Assembly (NCBI GenBank): GCA_947284805.1
Contig: OX369275.1
Span: 12,963,001 to 13,027,000 of the forward strand
DNA length: 64,000 nt
Source: Coleophora flavipennella
Taxonomy: Eukaryota; Arthropoda; Insecta; Lepidoptera; Coleophoridae
Reading direction: 5' to 3'
The notes below the pieces were generated by a model, which saw nothing but the letters and a program-made list of their open reading frames with translations, ran no database searches and was not told the DNA's origin. Below are positions 38,501 to 42,343 of this stretch, in pieces. The first letter of the stretch is position 1. The number at the start of each line of letters is the position of its first letter. Made by a program: the position numbers and the translations under genes.

Positions 38501-39087
38501 AACTTAACTCTTCAATTTCGTCTTCTCATTCACCTCCTGAAATCCATTAGAGGAAGGTGTACGCAAAAAAAAACCGCAAATCGATGTACAGTTTAGCCGT
38601 TTGGCACACGCATACTAGAGGTCAAAACAAAATATTTGATCCTAAAAAGAACTGCTGTGCAAAAAGTAAGCGTGTGCCAAATGACTAAACTGTACATCGA
38701 TTTGCGGTTTTTCTTTGGAAATGGGGCTCGTAACGCCGTCCACTACATCCTTTGTTCAACTAGTCGTAGAAGTACCTAGGTATGTCACAGATGAGATACT
38801 AGTTACTTCGTCCTATGTCCTATTTAAAAATCTAATTTAATTCCAGCTACAAACGGTATGTGAACTTCGAGCGGCGGTCCAACCCACGATACAAGAGCGA
38901 CGTGCACGTGGTGGTGACGGTCAGCAGCGCGTTCTCCATCGACAGCAGCGTCGACGTCATCCCTCCCACCGTGACTCGTGCCGCCAAGGACGTTTACCGC
39001 GACTACGTTCAGAGGGGGACTGGCAAACTCCTCGTTCCAGACGAGTCGGTGGCCGCTTACGCCAAATATCTTAATTTTAGTCTGTAA
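8482..39087 (+). CDS. FIG4: FIG4 polyphosphoinositide phosphatase (12 exons)
   Basis: SAC-domain phosphatase that works with PIKfyve and VAC14 on endolysosomal membranes and dephosphorylates PI(3,5)P2 (family knowledge). Twelve coding exons join in phase: 8482-8556, 9033-9243, 12805-13243, 13574-13894, 16716-17060, 25020-25248, 26474-26607, 27074-27301, 29467-29653, 30394-30545, 31461-31649 and 38847-39087. That is 2,751 nt, about 916 residues (human FIG4 is 907). Family blocks seen: YETKARFYLIGSNN across exons 1-2, FLEGYYIILVTKR, GTRFLKRGANLHGDVANEVE, RGSIPSYWSQD, LNQFLPPEF, the catalytic loop RVNCVDCLDRTN (Cys near residue 518), EDHGDTLALQYGGSQLVHR, and a Ser/Asp-rich tail ending in a conserved DMLIYKRYV-like block. 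All introns are GT-AG. Exon order and the start codon are confident. The exon 11-12 join rests on phase plus similarity to the human tail. Confidence 0.95.
8790..8912 (-). mobile_element. SINE B fragment in FIG4 intron 1
   Basis: Reverse-orientation 3' half of SINE B (AATTGGTAAGCCCTTGGC, GATGGAAGCGGGCTTACCAAG, CCCCAGTGCAATGG), about 120 bp before exon 2. Confidence 0.8.
9033..9243 (+). CDS. FIG4: FIG4 exon 2
   Basis: Follows ATTATTCCAG; encodes RFYLIGSNNTETRFRVLKID through LVSAFGIVG, the start of the SAC domain. Ends in phase 1 before GTGAGA. Confidence 0.95.
9651..10206 (-). mobile_element. SINE A copy split by a 265-bp insertion
   Basis: Compared with the intact inverted copy at 41188-41458, this copy matches from 9651 to about 9836 and again from 10102 to 10206 (tRNA-like head). 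The intervening 9837-10101 is absent from the other copies and ends in an A-rich tract (ATAAATAAAAAAAATTAAAA), as a retroposed fragment in plus orientation would. Confidence 0.75.
10213..10516. mobile_element. long foldback element in FIG4 intron 2
   Basis: Near-perfect inverted arms of roughly 130-140 bp around an AT-rich centre near 10340-10390. The left arm reads AAACCTTCTAGTTTCTGA at its edge and the right arm ends CAGAAATTAGAAGGTTT. GAATAAAGAATGGGGACGTG on the left pairs with its complement on the right with a single mismatch or so. No open frame. It directly abuts the tRNA-like end of the split SINE A copy. Confidence 0.85.
10517..12460. other. FIG4 intron 2, no gene recognised
   Basis: AT-rich intronic DNA. 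A small inverted repeat centred near 10845 (CATCAGTTTAGTAAGC / GCTTACTAAACTGATG) is the only structure I can point to. There is no supported coding exon. Confidence 0.5.
12461..12789 (+). mobile_element. SINE B, full-length copy with tRNA-like head
   Basis: Begins GCCTCCGTAGCTCAGAGG (A box) with GGGTTCGATTCCC (B box) about 45 bp later, then the family body (CTACCACCATCTTATC, GCCGCCAAATATCAATG, CCCCATTGCGTTGGGGAA, GCCCGCTTCCATCTTC), TTACCAATTGTGAATAAG and an A-rich tail. This is the only copy here with a clear head. It ends 15 nt before FIG4 exon 3. Confidence 0.85.
12805..13243 (+). CDS. FIG4: FIG4 exon 3
   Basis: Follows TCTCAATTTCAG; encodes FIRFLEGYYIILVTKR, the IYKIEDTAMIYIPND block and a YYSYSYDITHTLQMN block, then a less conserved acidic insert (DDDEDIFE). 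Ends in phase 2 before GTAAAT. The upstream 3' splice region is crowded by a SINE B tail ending at 12789. Confidence 0.95.
13574..13894 (+). CDS. FIG4: FIG4 exon 4
   Basis: Follows ATCGTTTTCAG; encodes EFGVRTVPEWRFVWN through DWILYIIHGFIEQ, IARRSNRYAGTRFLKRGAN and GDVANEVETEQIVHD, a highly conserved part of the SAC domain. Ends in phase 2 before GTTAGT. Confidence 0.95.
13995..14305. repeat. GGTTCC-type dispersed repeat in FIG4 intron 4
   Basis: Contains GGGTTCCATTCACCCAAAGG, a GGACTCTATTGC block and, at the far end, GGAACCCTCAGTGCGCTAGT with CCGACTCGGACTTGACC. It is the same family as 1188-2330. Confidence 0.55.
15226..15745. repeat. pair of diverged direct repeats
   Basis: About 75 bp around TGCGTTGAGTTGC..GTACGGCCGT..TTGGCGG..CACT occurs at 15226-15303 and again at 15665-15745. 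The copies are about 65-75 percent alike by eye. The rest of intron 4 (13895-16067) has no exon I can support. Confidence 0.5.
16068..16272 (-). mobile_element. RTE-like LINE 3'-end fragment
   Basis: Reverse-orientation 3' terminus (CATATCAGCCGCAAGACG, CACTGCTGGACAAAGGC) followed by the segment encoding the basic C-terminal tail of the family, with frameshifts. Confidence 0.8.
16716..17060 (+). CDS. FIG4: FIG4 exon 5
   Basis: Follows TTTGTTTACAG; encodes FSSFVQMRGSIPSYWSQD through NLVKKREKKKHESLL and YLNQFLPPEFGIQYIHLDMA. Ends in phase 2 before GTAAGTG. The following intron is about 8 kb and full of LINE sequence. Confidence 0.95.
18198..20198 (+). CDS. LINE ORF1, gag-like zinc-knuckle protein
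   Basis: About 667 residues with no internal stop. Order: basic and acidic N-terminus; a long Pro/Ala/Arg low-complexity region (about residues 215-325, built from repeats of the PPRAPAPAA type); an RRM-like/PRE_C2HC region (VKVAVRGLPADTDPQDIVEE, then GRPGCIFFVEL); three zinc knuckles from about residue 491 (CHRCQGFRHSSHNC, CVRCGEAHFAGEC, CANCNGPHPANHRSC); then a basic Lys/Arg patch and an Ala-rich C-terminus. This is the layout of Jockey-type LINE ORF1 proteins, which bind element RNA. ATG 18198 is the first in-frame methionine. The protein belongs to the transposon, not to FIG4. Confidence 0.85.
   Translation: MAPPTCKKPQPRRRKMPRHQSESASELDSDDDAVTQEAPAEDPASKESANARPPKPLSPRSTLDVARMCRSRIGSEELLRAMATHLMERERHLVETPAEPPPFAETTFSATYLHAACSELQHMPLDLEACTAVVQDTVPGFQMRPARRLRSPGDENSPEQLAKRRCGEFGDPMPPWSQRDPRMQSRQLPPTPAPRRSITPTDAVPAARPTYADRARTPPLPAPPTAAAAPLSAAAPPRATAPPRAPAPPRAPAPAATTPRAPAPAAAPPRAPALAAAPPRAPAPAAAPPAAPPAAPPAAALAAPSYASAAATTAQPPPAAPAAAAAEAKKPRLPPLVVETFPNWKIHLRQLKETLGRAPNARPYGQGLRFSPEDEDEFRVIQRYLSELEATENLVWFSYSLPTERNVKVAVRGLPADTDPQDIVEELSAHGFEPTYARHINGRKGRPGCIFFVELRPTPNTIPAIYGIQELLCIPGITVEAWRSKKGPSQCHRCQGFRHSSHNCHRPPACVRCGEAHFAGECPRPREDLPTCANCNGPHPANHRSCPTFRREARNKRAGTLAFTTATDPANTDPPTARKRKTRRSKKHKRGDQPPAAAPPAASAATAATAATAAPTTSSGKPAARKSAAEAPKSKPDMLDAAAARLFKQLEEPLLQLLSQHLGQAN
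20191..20385 (+). pseudogene. remnant of LINE ORF2 start fused to 3' region
   Basis: Overlapping the ORF1 stop in another frame, the sequence reads PIRLLLWNAQG, the usual opening of an APE-type LINE endonuclease (LRILLWNANG-like). The motif is followed by DDQPAQPKPQDRRALL and a stop at 20383-20385, with none of the later endonuclease or reverse transcriptase blocks. I infer a deletion junction within or just after the NAQG codons. Confidence 0.6.
20691..21664. other. FIG4 intron 5 segment, no gene recognised
   Basis: AT-rich DNA with a short GC-richer patch near 20870-20990. I see no domain-bearing frame and no splice pair consistent with FIG4. Confidence 0.45.
21665..23640 (-). pseudogene. 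decayed CR1/Jockey-type LINE reverse transcriptase
   Basis: Reading leftwards, three frames together give a linker (WVTDEILGLKDLIQE), YRPVSIIPCTAKVFE (finger motif), ILFCDLSKAFDVADHKL (RT motif with the first catalytic Asp), VAQGSSISNIMFSLL and ILMYADDVAGVV (YADD box), then a C-terminal tail (YNLRDKEKITRVPH). Frameshifts separate the blocks near 22600-22800, and a stop-containing gap lies near 23300-23360. The 5' endonuclease part is absent. Confidence 0.8.
24245..24440. repeat. dispersed repeat D, copy 2
   Basis: Shares ATTTGACCCACTT, ATGGTTAGCTAAG, AAAGATGGCGG and CATGATATGGGTATTAAATG with 4085-4340 in the same order and orientation. Confidence 0.6.
25020..25248 (+). CDS. FIG4: FIG4 exon 6 (catalytic loop)
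   Basis: Follows CTTCTCCGCAG; contains the SAC catalytic CX5R(T/S) loop as RVNCVDCLDRTNTAQF after GRLQTGL. A Gly/Ala-rich segment (DGAGGGSEAGGAPG) replaces the longer linker of human FIG4. Exon base composition is strikingly GC-rich compared with the flanking introns. Ends in phase 0 before GTATGT. Confidence 0.95.
26474..26607 (+). CDS. FIG4: FIG4 exon 7
   Basis: Follows TTTTATGTTACAG; encodes LYALGLIGEPNIEFDSD and YEDHGDTLALQYGGSQLVHR, nearly identical to the human block. Ends in phase 2 before GTACAG. Confidence 0.95.
26640..26700 (-). mobile_element. SINE B fragment after FIG4 exon 7
   Basis: TTTATCCACAATTGGTAAGC and CTTGGCATCAT..GATGGTAAGTGA identify the 3' end of SINE B in reverse orientation, about 33 bp downstream of the exon 7 donor. 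Confidence 0.7.
26735..27037. repeat. minisatellite, four units of about 83 bp
   Basis: GTAAGGGACAGA..GGCAAA..AAAGGGTGAGTTCAGGCC followed by ATGATTCTGAAT..GAAGGAATTTTCATAC recurs four times with starts near 26740, 26823, 26907 and 26989. The last unit is shortened. It lies in FIG4 intron 7, ending about 36 bp before exon 8. Confidence 0.85.
27074..27301 (+). CDS. FIG4: FIG4 exon 8
   Basis: Follows TTATTTTTACAG; encodes IKTYRKTAPWSSHGNDIM, QTLSRYYSNTFSDAEKQ and LFLGLFVPDAGRPPIWE. Ends in phase 2 before GTGAGT. Confidence 0.95.
27833..27882 (-). mobile_element. SINE B terminal fragment
   Basis: TTTTTTCACAATTGGTAAAA with CTTGACAAACATCTCACC is the extreme 3' end of SINE B in reverse orientation, in FIG4 intron 8. 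Confidence 0.6.
28430..28720. repeat. dispersed repeat in FIG4 intron 8
   Basis: Begins near AAGCGACTTCCAAAAAGGAG and ends near GATGGAAGTCGGTTTTTTAA, which are partial complements of each other, so the ends form a loose inverted pair. The phrase AACTTTTGACTGGGAGAACC lies inside. I recall this pattern as a common lepidopteran repeat. There is no coding exon. Confidence 0.45.
29467..29653 (+). CDS. FIG4: FIG4 exon 9
   Basis: Follows AAAACTTGCAG; encodes RSLTKWYDDDVLKYLPRPC through DTYRDHNRPFEYTVFQEC and FEFK, corresponding to the human WWTPEVIKHLPLPYDE to RPYELSSFDDTF region. Ends in phase 0 before GTGTGT. A degenerate copy of its last five-sixths lies immediately downstream. Confidence 0.92.
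29663..29838 (+). pseudogene. degenerate tandem copy of FIG4 exon 9
   Basis: Repeats exon 9 from its CTCAAGTACCTGCC part at a 165-bp offset. It keeps the frame for about 50 codons (KYLPRPCNEMPKLGCEIIG, DNYRDHNRPFEYTLFQ) and then hits TAG at 29807-29809. The donor GTGTGT of exon 9 is TTGAGT here, and there is no acceptor of its own because the first 31 nt of the exon were not duplicated. Functional inclusion is unlikely, though it is in frame with unspliced exon 9. Confidence 0.85.
29839..30393. other. FIG4 intron 9, no gene recognised
   Basis: AT-rich intronic sequence leading to the exon 10 acceptor. I recognise no repeat or exon. Confidence 0.5.
30394..30545 (+). CDS. FIG4: FIG4 exon 10
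   Basis: Follows AATCTGTCCTGACAG; encodes MYHTLHDLAPTFYESLSPF and VVRARGGVGKAPGARPIAP. The exon is GC-rich. Ends in phase 2 before GTGAGT. It fits the less conserved region after the SAC domain (human AMTSSARDFMP). Confidence 0.85.
30590..31135 (-). mobile_element. RTE-like LINE fragment, RT C-terminal half
   Basis: Encodes on the minus strand DWGGLGINVNGGYITHLQFA, FADDIVVIAETMEDL (intact FADD box) and NMDKTKVMLNVRVAATPLKV, then with a frameshift the downstream VFDQCVLPVMTYGTETWSL-type block. Same family as 36983-38191, and inserted in FIG4 intron 10. Confidence 0.85.
31212..31435 (-). mobile_element. RTE-like LINE 3'-end fragment abutting FIG4 exon 11
   Basis: Terminal CAGCCGAAAGACGTCCACTG and the reverse-complemented tail-coding segment (CTACCCCAACGGCCGTCCGC) are recognisable. 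It ends about 25 bp before the exon 11 acceptor, so very little original intron sequence remains there. Confidence 0.8.
31461..31649 (+). CDS. FIG4: FIG4 exon 11
   Basis: Follows CTTAATTAACAG; encodes DSNSDSSSDDDLTSSTPSS, then PLFIKRCNSVQLEEPSKRDM. I place the donor at GTTAGT (31650), which leaves AT in phase 2 and joins exon 12 as DMLIYKRYV, matching human DFSIYSRFV. The acceptor has a poor pyrimidine tract because an RTE fragment ends about 25 bp upstream. Confidence 0.85.
31665..32000 (+). pseudogene. degenerate tandem copies of FIG4 exon 11 end
   Basis: Three further copies of the exon 11 segment CTGGCGCTGGTA..GAGATCCTG..GACGAGCC..GCTGTTTA..AACAGCGTGCAGTTGGAGGAGC begin near 31665, 31785 and 31914, spaced about 120-130 bp (the last is truncated). 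They carry indels and stops. Two of them keep a splice-donor-like GTGTTGTGAGTA after the GCGCGATATG block. Scattered remnants of the same motif (AACAGCGTGC..GGAGCC) recur at 32365-32400 and 32480-32510. Confidence 0.8.
32020..32799 (-). pseudogene. CR1/Jockey-type LINE C-terminal remnants
   Basis: On the minus strand, 32585-32794 encodes YNLNLRNENKIEIAYSTLSK and KSFVGQSIRSYNKIPENV, the stereotyped tail of many CR1/Jockey pol proteins. The part near 32192-32270 encodes RLKYLLLDNGFYNVDEFLQK, the extreme C-terminus. The exon-11-like debris near 32360-32520 separates them. The left end is AT-rich with TTATTTATTT near 32007. Confidence 0.7.
35054..35249 (+). mobile_element. SINE B copy, left arm of inverted pair
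   Basis: Matches 12461-12789 from CTACCACCATCTTATC to the ACCAATTGTGAATAA end and A tail, without the tRNA-like head. It pairs with the inverted copy 35674-35881 at a spacing of about 425 bp. Confidence 0.85.
35282..36235 (+). pseudogene. broken gene inside the TIR transposon
   Basis: Coding-like blocks in order: RTLLLKDDKVLLQLSSGDVV then ELKYHTYCFVSFNRLTEQF; VVEEDLRSGKMYFPLKILYE; RLKMAVLQRFPLILEEHIGF; then, after an inserted SINE B, SVSGHLKYLIGLIIYGPLYE; LSISQLITYNTKVSQSHETP followed by LPVYLGLLIHSKF; a frameshift; LSHLGLSINYNR; and YLERKMGDSVLQLYNSEVIV with CPSKM. The order and spacing resemble a widespread uncharacterised metazoan protein family that has an H-x2-C-type motif after a SSGDVVANE-like stretch and an ETPLPVYLGL block. 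I know that family only as transposon-associated or hypothetical. At least one frameshift, several stops and a SINE disable this copy. I do not assign a function. Confidence 0.6.
35674..35881 (-). mobile_element. SINE B copy, right arm of inverted pair
   Basis: Nearly exact reverse complement of 35054-35249, from TTATTCACAATTGGTAAACC to GATAAGATGGTGGTAGCT. It interrupts the reading frame of the transposon gene between NEVILVF and SVSGHLKY. Confidence 0.85.
38569..38713. mobile_element. foldback element before FIG4 exon 12
   Basis: Arms of about 45 bp: AACCGCAAATCGATGTACAG..TTTGGCACACGC on the left and its complement ending CGATTTGCGGTTTTT on the right, with about 50 bp between. No coding content. 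Confidence 0.85.
38847..39087 (+). CDS. FIG4: FIG4 exon 12 with stop
   Basis: Follows TTTAATTCCAG; encodes YKRYVNFERRSNPRYKSD through DVIPPTVTRAAKDVYRDYVQ and ends LNFSL followed by TAA at 39085-39087. The block resembles the human C-terminus (IYSRFVQLG and the final MYREYIRNRYL-like helix). The intron before it is about 7.2 kb. Confidence 0.88.
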
Positions 39088-39130
39088 TATTCTTGAGGTG
39101 TTTTATTACATAGATAAAAGCGAAGAAAGT

Positions 39131-39136
39131 ATTAAA
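39131..39136 (+). terminator. FIG4: candidate FIG4 poly(A) signal ATTAAA
   Basis: ATTAAA lies 44 bp after the stop codon. There is no canonical AATAAA in the first 100 bp. The call rests on position only. Confidence 0.4.
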
Positions 39137-39202
39137 ATATAACATGTTATTTATAAAAGTATATTTCATTTGTTGTTCGGAAACCTGCAAAAGAAACGAT
39201 CC

Positions 39203-39410
39203 ATCCAGTCCTTCAACAAATTTTGTTGTTGTGAATTTTTCTTGGCCATGGAAACGAGTCCTTCAGCCGAACTCGAATATTATTTTCTTCATTTGTTTTT
39301 GGATTTGTAATGCTAGTGCCGGTGCATTACAAATCTCTCTGAAGTTCTTGACAGCTTTTTGAATTTGCAGCAGCCTAATTCTGAGGTAGAACATCCAGTC
39401 GCAGTAAGGC
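39203..39410 (-). repeat. dispersed repeat C, partial copy
   Basis: Shares TTGTTGTGAATTTTTCTTGG, the conserved 12-bp hairpin (near 39302-39336) and CTGAAGTTCTTGACAGC with 7915-8330. It lacks the distal half. Confidence 0.7.
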
Positions 39411-40056
39411 CAGGCCTCCGTCACTCCATGTACTTGCGCGCTATAATAACCTACCGCCCGGCCGAGCGTTCTCGGGCCGTTTGCGGACCCAATTCAGTGC
39501 GGTTTTCACAAACGAAGCGCACGCACGTATTTCAATTTAAATCGTTTCGTTCGTTCGTACGCGTACCTACGATGCCATCTGGTGCCTTATGTGCTGTAGC
39601 ATTCAACAATGTGCAAAGCAAATATGTGCAAAGCATTCAACAAAACATCGTGTTTTTATGGAAAGTTAAAAGTACCAACAGATGCGTTTTATAATTATGT
39701 AAGAGAACTTGAGACTATGTTTATTAATAATTTTGAAAAAAATATAAAACAAAGGCCGGGTCTCAAACTCTATATGAAATTTTAAATGACATACATTTTG
39801 ACTCTCCCTGCCCTTGTTTCCCAAAACAATATCTAATAAAACTTTTTAGAAGATTCAGGATTTTTGCTACACTAAAATTTAATAACCGAGAATTTAGAAA
39901 CAGTAAGAAATTAATAAAAAATTATATAAAAATAAAACACATGTAACTCTTAAAGATTTTTTTCATTTTACTTACACACTGACCTCTTAAATTATGTTTT
40001 ATCTAGATGTATTGCACAGTCAGCACCAATTCATAAAAAAAATATATATTTTACTA
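39411..40056. other. intergenic, no gene recognised
   Basis: A GC-richer patch at 39440-39580 is followed by AT-rich DNA. Frames of up to 111 codons exist but show no domain or splice context. Confidence 0.45.
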
Positions 40057-40204
40057 GCTGTTGCCCGCGGCTTTGCCCGCGTAGAGGTATGAAAACAATA
40101 ACGAACTCGACAAAAAAAGAATTAGCCACATCGGTCCAGCCGTTCTCGAGTTATGCGCTTACCAACACATTTTGCGATTCATTTTTATATTATAGATAGA
40201 TAGA
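40057..40204. repeat. lepidopteran GCTGTTGCCCGCGGC repeat
   Basis: Starts TTTACTAGCTGTTGCCCGCG and includes CATCGGTCCAGCCGTTCTCG and a GATAGATAGAT tail. These motifs are typical of a common 3'-end repeat in moth and butterfly genomes (from memory), probably LINE-derived. Confidence 0.6.
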
Positions 40205-40439
40205 TAAATGATACAATTTTAAACTACCACCTATAAGTCAAAACATATTCACAGTTCTCAATAACATAGACACAAAAAGTTATGTTAATTTAATTTTATC
40301 GAAGAGGCAGCCCTGCGATCGCGCGGTGTGAAGCAAGTACTGCGGTTGCTGACGCGATGGAGTAGGCTATTATAGCAGTAGGTATTGGAAATTTACTACT
40401 GAGTGAAGTATCTGTTACGTAGTAACTAATTAGTAATCT

Positions 40440-40655
40440 GTGGTAAGGCGTCTTTAAAACTGCACCCAGTGCAAATTGCCTTTTCACGTCCTTTTTCATT
40501 ATTTTCTTGTTCTTCACTCTGCTCACGTGCACCAGACAATTTCCTATAAAACGCACCACTTTTTGAAGTAAATTCTAGCAGAAAACAATGCAAATACAAT
40601 TAAATAAAACTACGAATGCGTCCACCACAAATCCCGCCAAAAAACTCCTCCTTCA
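40440..40655 (-). repeat. dispersed repeat C, distal half
   Basis: Carries the half with CAAAACTGCACCC-like, GCTCACGTGCACCAGAC and CACAAATCCCGCCAAAAAAC motifs. It stops at CTCCTTCAATAA, immediately followed by the next copy. Confidence 0.7.
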
Positions 40656-41065
40656 ATAATTTTTTTTTTGTTGTGAATTTTTCTTGGCCATGGAAACTAG
40701 TCATTCAGCCGGATTCGTAAATAATTTTCACTTTCTTCATTTGTTTTTGGATTTGTAATGCTAGTGCCGGTGCATTACAAATCTTCTCTGAAGTTCTTGA
40801 CAGCATTTGCAGCAGCTGCATTCTGAGGTGGAACACCCAGTTGCTGTTGGGCGTCTACAAAACTGCACCCAGAGCAAGTTGGGTTCTCACGTCCTCCTTC
40901 GTTTTATTTTCTGGTTCTCCACATTGCTCACGTGCACTAGACGATTTTCTCCAAAATGCACCACTTCTTGAACAAAATCCCAGCAGAAAACAATGAAAAA
41001 ACAACAAAATAAAACTACGAATGCATCCACCACAAATCCCGCCAAAAAAACTCCCTCCTTCAATA
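40656..41065 (-). repeat. dispersed repeat C, full copy
   Basis: Full reverse-complement counterpart of 7915-8330, including the hairpin (40750-40783), CCCAGTTGCTGTTGGGCG and CCACCACAAATCCCGCC. It also ends CTCCTTCAATAA, so the junction motif flanks it on both sides. Confidence 0.75.
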
Positions 41066-41187
41066 AACAGTGATGAGTGTTGCTATGTATAAGGGAACAT
41101 AAATCCTACAAAGCTTAGATAAAACTATATTTCAGAATTGTAGATCCCTTGTATTGTATTGTGACGTCACCACAAAGGTTGACTTCA

Positions 41188-41458
41188 TCATTACAGCTCA
41201 TATACGTCCCCACCGAGGGGCTCGAGCCTACCCTGAATCAGGGCGATTAGGCCTTAGTCGACCACGCGGGCCCAGTGCGGGTTGGTCGACTTTACAGGCG
41301 TGAAGGTTTCCTCACGATGTTTTCCTTCACCGTTAAAGCAATCGGTAAGTATGTACGTAAGTTTTTGAAAAACTCATTGGTACATTGGCCGTCCAGATTT
41401 GAACCCGGTACCTCTGGTTAGATGGACCGAGTCGTTACTGATTGAGCCACCGACGCTT
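41188..41458 (-). mobile_element. SINE A, inverted copy
   Basis: Runs from the CAGCTCATATACGTCCCCAC end to the tRNA-like head GAACCCGGTACCTCTGG..GAGCCACCGACGC. It lacks about 25 bp around the CGCAGGCGTGTGC block relative to 2406-2718. Confidence 0.85.
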
Positions 41459-41813
41459 AAGGTTGACTTACTGTAAGATAAAAGACGAAACTCATTATTC
41501 TTCACCCTTTTCGAGAAACCCATTCTTATTGTTTGGCGAAAACATAGTAGGTAGTATCAATTTTTTTTTTCGAAAGAACAAGCTTGTTGTTGGCCGTGAG
41601 GGCCTTTACAACTTCAGGGCAGAGGAGGCGAGTGCGGAGGGCACTTAACCTAAATTGCAAAGAAAAAACTGCAACTGCCTAAGGGCGTTAGTAGGTAACA
41701 ATCTATTACCATTGAGCAACCATTTCCAGTTTCATTGTACACTGTTTGGCGACACTACTTACTTCCAATAGCTTCAGATTTTTCATACAGTGTGTATTGT
41801 GTGTTTTTCCACA

Positions 41814-41915
41814 AGCCGGCACGGCACCGGCAAAAATGTATTAAAATATATGGGGCGTATTTCTACTGGACACACGGCATCATACATTTTTGCTTCACCA
41901 GTAGCCGTGCCGGCT
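41814..41915. mobile_element. 102-bp foldback element upstream of synaptojanin
   Basis: Begins AGCCGGCACGGC and ends with its exact complement GCCGTGCCGGCT. AAAAATGTAT and ATACATTTTT form a second complementary pair inside. It lies about 430 bp before the synaptojanin start codon. Confidence 0.75.
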
Positions 41916-42343
41916 AGGGCTTATGGAATTAAAAACAGCCATATTATACGGTGCGGCGGAGTTGCGGCCTTTTACTGGGGTTTTCGTTTTTACAATTTCA
42001 CAATAGAGAACCGTAATCTTTATAACCAACTACTTTGTAATTTAAATGTCCACGGGCGACAGTACCATCCTAAACCTGAAGTGAAAAGGTATTTTTTTTA
42101 ATAAAAACTATTTAAATGTTTTGTGGGTTTTCATAAAGTGGAATATAAAGATGAAACATTTCACTTTGGGTTTTCAGTTTTCTGACAGAGTACCATTGTC
42201 CATTACTGGCAACACCACTTTGACATTTCGATTCGTTCGATGTCGTTTGTCAAAAAATCTGTGGATTCGCATAAAACCAGTTACTAGATATACTGGGGGC
42301 GGATAAAGCTTGGCTGCATGTGTCTGTAACCAATACAGCAGCC

